From the NCBI RefSeq assembly GCF_011090165.1, contig NZ_JAADJT010000008.1, positions 310,001-374,000 on the forward strand: a stretch of 64,000 nt of DNA. Direction: 5' to 3'. Shown here one piece after another: positions 58,731 to 64,000 of this stretch; the stretch's first letter is position 1; each line of letters starts with the position of its first letter. The translations under genes and the position numbers were made by a program. The notes under the pieces are model-generated. The model made no database searches, was not told the DNA's origin, and was given only the letters and a program-made list of their open reading frames with translations. The stretch is from Duganella aceris. Its GTDB lineage: Bacteria; Pseudomonadota; Gammaproteobacteria; Burkholderiales; Burkholderiaceae_D.

Positions 58731-60590
58731 TTAAGCACGCTGTTGTTTCACAATATAGCGGTCGATCAGCGTCGGCAGCACGGTCAGCGGCACGCCGCAG
58801 CTTTGCACCAGCGCGTCGTTGAAGCCGGCCAGGTCGAACTTGCCGCCCAGCGCCGCCTTGGCGCGCTCGCGCTGGCGCAGGATCTCGTTGTGGCCCATCT
58901 TGTAACCGCAGGCCTGGCCCGGCGACACCGTGTAGCGGTCGATTTCGCTGGTCATCGCCTGCACGCCGCGCCCGGTGTTCTCGACCAGGAAGTCGATCGC
59001 CTGGCGGCGCGACCACTTCATCGCGTGCATGCCGGTGTCCACCACCAGCCGGCAGGCGCGGAACTGCTGCGCCTGCAGGTAGCCGATCTGGCTGTACGGA
59101 TCGTTGGCGTACAGGCCGAATTCGTCGACCAGCTGTTCCGCATACAGCGCCCAGCCTTCGACGAAGGCGTTGAAGCCGATCAGCGACGAGATCAGCGGCA
59201 GCTCGTGCTGGTGCTCGGCCAGGTAGGCGCCTTGCCAGGCGTGGCCCGGGATGCCTTCGTGCGCGGTCAGCGTGGCGATCTCCGACTTCGGCCACAGCGT
59301 GGTCGATTTCAGGTTGATGTAGTAGATCGCCGGGCGCTTGCCGTCCAGCGAGGCGAAATTCATATAGCCCAGCGGCGCGCCGGCTTCGATATCGGCCGGC
59401 ACCCGCTTGATCAGCAGCGGCGCCTTCATGTCCAGGTGCGAGATGCGTGGCATCAGCTTGCGCATCGCGTCGACGCGGTCGTTGCAATAGGCGATCAGCT
59501 GGTCGCGGCCCTTGTCGTTGTCGGCGTAGAAGCGCGCCGGATCCTTGGACAGCGCCAGCATGCGCTGGCCGACCGAGCCCTTGGTCATGCCCTGCGACTT
59601 GAGGATGGCGTCGATGCGCGATTGCAGCATCTTGTTCTGTTCCAGGCCGATGGCGTGGATCTCCCTGGCGCTGCGGTCGGTCGAGGTGCCGAGCCGCAGC
59701 GCCCACTCGTAGTAGGCCGCGCCGTCGGGCAGGCGATGCACGCCGGCGACGTCGATGGCGCCGGCGGTGAGCTTGCCGAAGCTGACCAGCTGGCGTTGCA
59801 GCGCCGGATAGACCTCGCCCTGCACCAGTTTGGTGGCGCGCGCGTGCCAGTCGCCGTCCAGGCCCAGTTTGGCGGTGCGCTCGCTGATCGAGGTCACCAG
59901 CTTTTGTCCGGCCACCGGCGTCTTGAGGAAGTCGCTCATTTGCGTCATCGCGGTGCGGCAGATGAAGTTCGGCGGCATGATGCCTTTGGCCGACTGCTCG
60001 GCGATGCGGGCGGTTTCCTGGTCCAGCATGCGCGCCATCGCGGCCACGCGTTCCAGGTAGGCCTCGGCGTCGGCGGCGTTGGCGATCGCGTGTTGCGAGT
60101 CGAGGAATTCCGGGATGCGGGTCAGCGCGCCGTCCTGCTGCGTGACCGGGAACGGCGCGGTGCCGCCGTTGAAGCCGCTGGCGGCGCCGCCGAACGGGAA
60201 GCGCAGGCCGGCGATGCCTTCCTTGGCCGCGTAGGCGATGGTGTCGTAGCGGGTTTGCGCGGTGTCGCTGAGCGCGGCGCGGTCGACGCCGCGCAGGCGG
60301 GTCTGGATCGACTTGACTTGCGTCGCCCACGCGGCGTCGCCGTCGGGACCGACGTCCTCCAGCTGCGATTTGAGTCCGGCGCGCGCGTCTTTGTCCAGTC
60401 CCAGGCCGGTGGCGCCGGTCGGCGACAGGCGCAGGATTTCGTCGGCGATCTGGTCCAGCAGCGTGGTGAAGCCGGCGTCGGCGGGGCTGGCGGCGTTGGT
60501 GGTGGCCGCCAGCGCGAAGCCTGGCAGGGCGCCGACGGCGGTGGCGGAGAGGGCGGACAGCAGCAGGTCGCGGCGGGAGAAGGTACTCAT
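58731..60590 (-). CDS. Tat-exported DUF885 protein (probable metallopeptidase-like)
   Basis: A 619-residue protein with a twin-arginine signal (SRRDLLLSALSATAVGALPGFALA). The DUF885 domain contains HEGIPGH (His444, Glu445, His450), where an HExxxxH-type zinc site is expected, and FNAFVEGWALYAEQLVDEFG, the second conserved region. DUF885 members are thought to be zinc peptidases or carboxypeptidases. It lies upstream of dadA on the same strand, 45 bases away, but no substrate connection can be proved. Confidence 0.9.
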   Translation of the reverse strand: MSTFSRRDLLLSALSATAVGALPGFALAATTNAASPADAGFTTLLDQIADEILRLSPTGATGLGLDKDARAGLKSQLEDVGPDGDAAWATQVKSIQTRLRGVDRAALSDTAQTRYDTIAYAAKEGIAGLRFPFGGAASGFNGGTAPFPVTQQDGALTRIPEFLDSQHAIANAADAEAYLERVAAMARMLDQETARIAEQSAKGIMPPNFICRTAMTQMSDFLKTPVAGQKLVTSISERTAKLGLDGDWHARATKLVQGEVYPALQRQLVSFGKLTAGAIDVAGVHRLPDGAAYYEWALRLGTSTDRSAREIHAIGLEQNKMLQSRIDAILKSQGMTKGSVGQRMLALSKDPARFYADNDKGRDQLIAYCNDRVDAMRKLMPRISHLDMKAPLLIKRVPADIEAGAPLGYMNFASLDGKRPAIYYINLKSTTLWPKSEIATLTAHEGIPGHAWQGAYLAEHQHELPLISSLIGFNAFVEGWALYAEQLVDEFGLYANDPYSQIGYLQAQQFRACRLVVDTGMHAMKWSRRQAIDFLVENTGRGVQAMTSEIDRYTVSPGQACGYKMGHNEILRQRERAKAALGGKFDLAGFNDALVQSCGVPLTVLPTLIDRYIVKQQRA

Positions 60591-60671
60591 GACATCCTTT
60601 GGGTATGGGGGGAAGAATCGGCGCGAGGCCGACCTTAGCGCGGCGCCCCCATGGATGTCAATGGCTTTAGG

Positions 60672-61379
60672 CTAGGCCAGGCCCTTCAGCCACTCCCGCA
60701 GCATCAGCGCGCCTTGCCGCGCCAGCTGCTCGCCGTGGCGGCGGGTGCCGGCGCGCAGGTCTTCCAGATGGGCGCCGGCGTGCACCAGTTCCACCGCGTG
60801 GCCGATCAGCCACTGCTCCAGCCGCGCCGGGTCGAATTCGGGATGGCACTGGAACGCCAGGCCGTGCTTGCCGATCGCGTAGGCCTGGTGGCGGCAGGCC
60901 GGGGTCGAGGCCAGCAGCTCCGCGCCGTAGGGCAGGTCGAAGGTGTCGCCGTGCCAGTGCAGCATCGAGGTCAGGTCCGGCGCCAGATGCCGCAGCGGCG
61001 AGGCGGCGCCGGTCGCGGTCAGGCGCAGCGGCTCCCAGCCAATCTCGCGGATGCCGGAATGGACCGAGGCGTCCAGCGCCCTGGCCATCAGCTGCGCGCC
61101 CAGGCACAGGCCCAGCGTCGGCCGGTCGGCGAACAGGCGCTTGCGCAGCAGCGCGATTTCGTCGGCGAGGCAAGGATAATGGCGCACGTCGTTGACGCCG
61201 ACCGGGCCGCCCAGCACGATCAGCAGGTCGGCCTCGGCGGCGGGCGCCAGGTCGTCGACGCCGGCCTCCAGGTAGCGCAGGCCGTAGCCGGCGGCGGCCA
61301 GCGGTGCGGCAAAGCTGCCGACGTCTTCAAACATGACGTGGCGGATGGCGACCGCGATTTTTTTTGCGGTTCTGCTCAT
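60672..61379 (-). CDS. Class I glutamine amidotransferase
   Basis: A 235-residue stand-alone class I glutamine amidotransferase (GuaA N-terminal-type). It has the nucleophile Cys in LGLCLGAQLMA, the His of QCHPEFD and the Glu two residues further on. Such solitary enzymes hydrolyse gamma-glutamyl compounds or act in amino-sugar routes. ATG 61379 follows GGGAGGAGA. It lies 37 bases after the FAD monooxygenase gene and may be co-transcribed with it. Confidence 0.9.
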   Translation of the reverse strand: MSRTAKKIAVAIRHVMFEDVGSFAAPLAAAGYGLRYLEAGVDDLAPAAEADLLIVLGGPVGVNDVRHYPCLADEIALLRKRLFADRPTLGLCLGAQLMARALDASVHSGIREIGWEPLRLTATGAASPLRHLAPDLTSMLHWHGDTFDLPYGAELLASTPACRHQAYAIGKHGLAFQCHPEFDPARLEQWLIGHAVELVHAGAHLEDLRAGTRRHGEQLARQGALMLREWLKGLA

Positions 61380-61416
61380 GGTGTCTCCTCCCAAATTTTG
61401 CCTAGAATAAACTAAT

Positions 61417-62937
61417 TCAGGGCGACTCGGCGGAAAAACGCAGCGTGAAACGGTCGGCCAGTTCGCGCAGCGCGTCGGCCTCCTGGCGCGGCAGCGCCAG
61501 CGCCACGTGCATGTCGGGGCGCACCAGATAGGCGGCGTCCTGCAGCAGCCCGGCCTGCGCGGCCGCCTCGCTCCAGGGGTAGGCCTGCAGCGGCAGGCGC
61601 AGCGCCGATGCGGCCGCCGTCAGCGCGGGTGCGGGTTGGCCGTAGACGTGCAGCTGCCAGTCCAGCGTGTGCAGCGCGGCGAAATTGTCGTGGCCATCGG
61701 CCAGCGGCAGCCACGGCAACCGGTCGCCGCCGATGATCTCGCCGGCGCGGCCGCCGCTCAGCGGGCTGTCCGGATAATGGATCTGCACCTGCGACAGCGT
61801 CTTGAACAGCGTGCGCCGCGCGGCGGCGAAGCCGGCCAGCACCGGGAACACATGCGGCAGGAGCCAGCTGCGCAACAGCTGTCCGCCCGCGCCCTGCGAC
61901 ACGATCAGCTGGAAGGCGCGGTCGGTGGTCACCACCAGCTTGCGCGCGAAGACGATGCGCTCGGCTTCGTAGGTATCGAGCAGCGCGGCGTCGGCGCGGC
62001 CGCGCAGCACGTGCGCCAGCTTCCACGCCAGGTTGACGGCGTCGCCGATGCCGGTGTTCATGCCCTGGCCGCCGGCCGGGCTGTGGATGTGCGCGGCGTC
62101 GCCGGCGATGAAGCAGCGGCCGGCGCGGAAGTGCGCCGCCACGCGGTGGTGCACGCGGTAGGTCGAGAACCAGTTCAGCTGGGCCACCTCGATGCCGAGC
62201 AGCGCTTCGAGCATGGTCCGCACCGCGTCGAAGCCGGCGCCCGGCGGCGCCTGCGGCGGCATGATGCCGATCAGGCGCTGCATGCCGCGCGAGCGCACCG
62301 GCAGCATCAGCGCGAAGGTGTTGGCGCCGAGGTGGCCAACCAGGTCGCGGTTGGGCGGGCCGGCGGTCTGCACGTCGGCCACGTAGTACAGATGGTCGTA
62401 GGTGCCGCCGCTGAAATCGAGTTTCAGCGATTCGCGCACCCGGCTGCGGGCGCCGTCGCAGCCGCACAGGTAGACGCTGCTGCACGGCAGGCGTTCATCG
62501 TCGCGCTTCAGCACCGCGCGCACGCCCCATTCGTCCTGCGTGAACGACTCCAGTTCGGTGTTCCATTCGACCTCGACGCCGCCGGCGCGCAGCTGCTCGA
62601 CCAGGAAGCGCTCGTGGTCGTCCTGCGCGAAGGCCAGCACAAAGGGGTAGGGACTGAGGCCGGCGCCGATGTCCTTCAGCGGCAGCTGGACGATGTCCTC
62701 GCCGGCCTCGCGCAGGTGGATGGTGTCGATCTTGATGCCGAGGTTGACCACCACGTCGGCGAAGCCCAGCTGGCGGTAGAACTCCAGCGTGCGCGCATGC
62801 ACCGCCATCGCGCGCGACGCTTGTCCCGGACCGCTGTTCTGGTCGATGATGCGCACGGAGACGCCTTGCCGCGCCAGGCGGATGGCGAGTACCAGGCCGG
62901 TGGGCCCGGCGCCGACGATGAGCACTTGAGTAGCCAT
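61417..62937 (-). CDS. FAD-dependent aromatic monooxygenase (PheA/TfdB-like)
   Basis: A 506-residue flavoprotein hydroxylase. The FAD-binding GAGPTG motif begins at residue 9, the DG motif is at about 158-167 (CGCDGARSRVR) and the GD motif is GDAAHIHSPAGGQGMNTGIGDAVNLAWKLA (about 279 on). The C-terminal thioredoxin-like region is present. Substrates are usually phenols or polyketide aromatics. ATG 62937 is chosen over an upstream in-frame Met at 62997. It is divergent from the beta-lactamase gene. Confidence 0.92.
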   Translation of the reverse strand: MATQVLIVGAGPTGLVLAIRLARQGVSVRIIDQNSGPGQASRAMAVHARTLEFYRQLGFADVVVNLGIKIDTIHLREAGEDIVQLPLKDIGAGLSPYPFVLAFAQDDHERFLVEQLRAGGVEVEWNTELESFTQDEWGVRAVLKRDDERLPCSSVYLCGCDGARSRVRESLKLDFSGGTYDHLYYVADVQTAGPPNRDLVGHLGANTFALMLPVRSRGMQRLIGIMPPQAPPGAGFDAVRTMLEALLGIEVAQLNWFSTYRVHHRVAAHFRAGRCFIAGDAAHIHSPAGGQGMNTGIGDAVNLAWKLAHVLRGRADAALLDTYEAERIVFARKLVVTTDRAFQLIVSQGAGGQLLRSWLLPHVFPVLAGFAAARRTLFKTLSQVQIHYPDSPLSGGRAGEIIGGDRLPWLPLADGHDNFAALHTLDWQLHVYGQPAPALTAAASALRLPLQAYPWSEAAAQAGLLQDAAYLVRPDMHVALALPRQEADALRELADRFTLRFSAESP

Positions 62938-63041
62938 GATCCAGTCTACATCCGCGCCGGAATGCGGTGCGCGCAATTGGCGACGCATCGCGCCCACCGC
63001 TGGTATGATTCGAGCACATCATTGATCCCGTTTTCGCTGCG

Positions 63042-63902
63042 ATGACCCATTCTCCGTTCCGCCGTTCCCTGCTGCTGGCGCTGGCCGCCGCCCCCTTGGC
63101 CCGCGCCGCCGAGCCACCGTCGCCGGAGGCGCGATTGGCGCGGCTGGAACAGGCGTCCGGCGGGCGGCTCGGCGTGGCGGCGATCCACACCGGCGACGGC
63201 CGCGTGCTGGCGCATCGCGGCGACGAGCGCTTCCCGTTCTGCAGCACTTTCAAGATGATGCTGGCGGCGGCGGTGCTGGCGCGCGATCCGGCGCTGCTGA
63301 CAAAACGCATCCGCTACACGAAGGACGACCTGGTGCCGCACGCGCCGGTCACCGCCAGGCATCTGGACGACGGCATGACGGTGGCCGAGCTGTGTGCGGC
63401 GACGCTGCAATACAGCGACAACCCGGCCGCCAATCTGCTGATGAAGCAGATCGGCGGCCCGGCGGCGGTGACCGCCTACGCGCGCTCGATCGGCGACGCC
63501 GAGTTCCGCCAGGAGCGCTGGGAGACGGAGCTCAACTCCGCCATTCCCGGCGATCCGCGCGACACCACCACGCCGGCGGCGATGGCCCGCTCGCTGCACA
63601 AGCTGGTGCTGGGCGACGCGCTGCCGCCGCCGCAGCGCCAACAGCTGAAGGACTGGATGCTGGGGAACACCACCGGCGCCACCCGCATCCGCGCCGGCGT
63701 GCCGGCCGCATGGCCGCTGGCCGACAAGACCGGCGCCGGCGACTACGGCACGGTCAACGACATCGCCGTCGTCTGGCCGCCGGGCGCGGCGCCGATCGTG
63801 CTGGCGGTCTACCTCACGCAGCCGGGCAAGGACGACAAGATCCGCCCCGAATTCCACGGCGAGGTGGCGAAGATTGTCATCGAAGCCTTCAAGGTGGGAT
63901 AA
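63042..63902 (+). CDS. Class A beta-lactamase
   Basis: A 286-residue serine beta-lactamase of full length with a signal peptide (RRSLLLALAAAPLARA). All active-site motifs are present: Ser68-Thr-Phe-Lys71 (Ambler 70-73), Ser125-Asp-Asn127 (130-132), Glu161 with Asn165 in WETELN (166 and 170) and Lys229-Thr-Gly231 (234-236). Cys67 (Ambler 69) recalls carbapenemase families, but the partner Cys at 238 is Gly here, so that disulfide is absent. It is divergent from the FAD monooxygenase. Resistance spectrum cannot be predicted. Confidence 0.95.
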   Translation: MTHSPFRRSLLLALAAAPLARAAEPPSPEARLARLEQASGGRLGVAAIHTGDGRVLAHRGDERFPFCSTFKMMLAAAVLARDPALLTKRIRYTKDDLVPHAPVTARHLDDGMTVAELCAATLQYSDNPAANLLMKQIGGPAAVTAYARSIGDAEFRQERWETELNSAIPGDPRDTTTPAAMARSLHKLVLGDALPPPQRQQLKDWMLGNTTGATRIRAGVPAAWPLADKTGAGDYGTVNDIAVVWPPGAAPIVLAVYLTQPGKDDKIRPEFHGEVAKIVIEAFKVG

Positions 63903-63935
63903 ACTACGCCCCTTACACATCAGCGGCACATCCCA

Positions 63936-64000
63936 TGAACACCAAAAAACAGCCTCCGAAGACTCCCGAGGCGCCAGCCGCCAGCGGCGTCAATCCCTTC
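63936..64000 (+). CDS. Start of an unidentified gene, cut by the window end
   Basis: An ATG at 63936 opens a frame that stays open to the end (21 codons). The visible part (MNTKKQPPKTPEAPAASG...) is hydrophilic and Pro/Ala-rich, with no recognisable domain. It could be the leader of a larger protein. It begins 33 bases after the beta-lactamase stop and is read in the same direction. Confidence 0.45.

Noticed and set aside
57534..60638. 1000-codon open frame on the plus strand
   Set aside because: Antisense to dadA and the DUF885 gene, which both have full family motifs.
62977..63009. Promoter for the beta-lactamase (TTGGCG and TATGAT)
   Set aside because: The spacing is 21 bases, too long for a sigma70 promoter, so only the -10-like hexamer is notable.

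Overview
The window is 64 kb of high-GC (about two-thirds by eye), densely coded bacterial chromosome. No rRNA, tRNA, CRISPR array, insertion sequence or prophage gene was recognised. The content (many response regulators, TonB receptors, an RND pump, an EmrAB-type efflux operon, rhombosortase, HxlR/LysR regulators with divergent targets, a class A beta-lactamase) and codon use suggest a free-living betaproteobacterium, most likely Oxalobacteraceae (Massilia/Duganella type). That assignment is inference from gene content, not from a marker gene. No stretch longer than 300 bases lacks a gene.

Layout. 1-3042: end of a sensor-kinase cascade (kinase C-terminus, single-domain response regulator, hybrid kinase with HPt). 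3059-4731: a sodium:solute symporter with its small DUF3311 partner. 4991-5657: an EF-hand protein with a strong intrinsic terminator. 5750-11834: a complete tripartite RND efflux operon plus a small exported protein. 11838-17164: a leftward, tightly overlapping operon of TonB receptor, serine hydrolase, MaoC-like hotdog protein and NnrU. 17243-18581: a rhombosortase and a lipoprotein carrying its GlyGly-CTERM target tail. 18698-22393: a second TonB receptor, a small His/Cys protein, a LuxR-type regulator with a degenerate receiver, and a small membrane protein. 22564: a canonical NarL-type response regulator.

23300-46260 looks like an electrophile/aldehyde/quinone-response island. It holds a molybdenum hydroxylase with a tri-heme cytochrome c (IorAB type), three isochorismatase-like cysteine hydrolases, OsmC, AhpD-like and DJ-1/PfpI proteins, a Kef-type antiporter, EmrAB-OMF efflux, two alpha/beta hydrolases, two intact SDRs and one decayed SDR, two HxlR-type repressors, and two winged-helix/ATPase regulators. 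Non-coding DNA in this island carries two recurring palindromic motifs. One is CTTCAA-N3-TTGAAG (seven sites, including two in the divergent promoter of the second HxlR gene). The other is TTAACAACG-type (three sites: in front of the first HxlR gene, the second degenerate LuxR gene and the efflux operon). I infer two interlocking regulons.

46383-54357: a LysR gene, then a large beta-propeller sensor kinase divergent from a four-gene operon (XapX, amidohydrolase, DoxX, DUF1275), with a NarL-type response regulator closing the block. 54396-64000: a divergent LysR/metallo-beta-lactamase-fold pair around a TTTGCA-N5-TGCAAA operator, a TPR membrane protein, D-amino acid dehydrogenase, a DUF885 protein, a class I glutamine amidotransferase, an FAD monooxygenase, a class A beta-lactamase, and the start of an unidentified gene cut by the window end.
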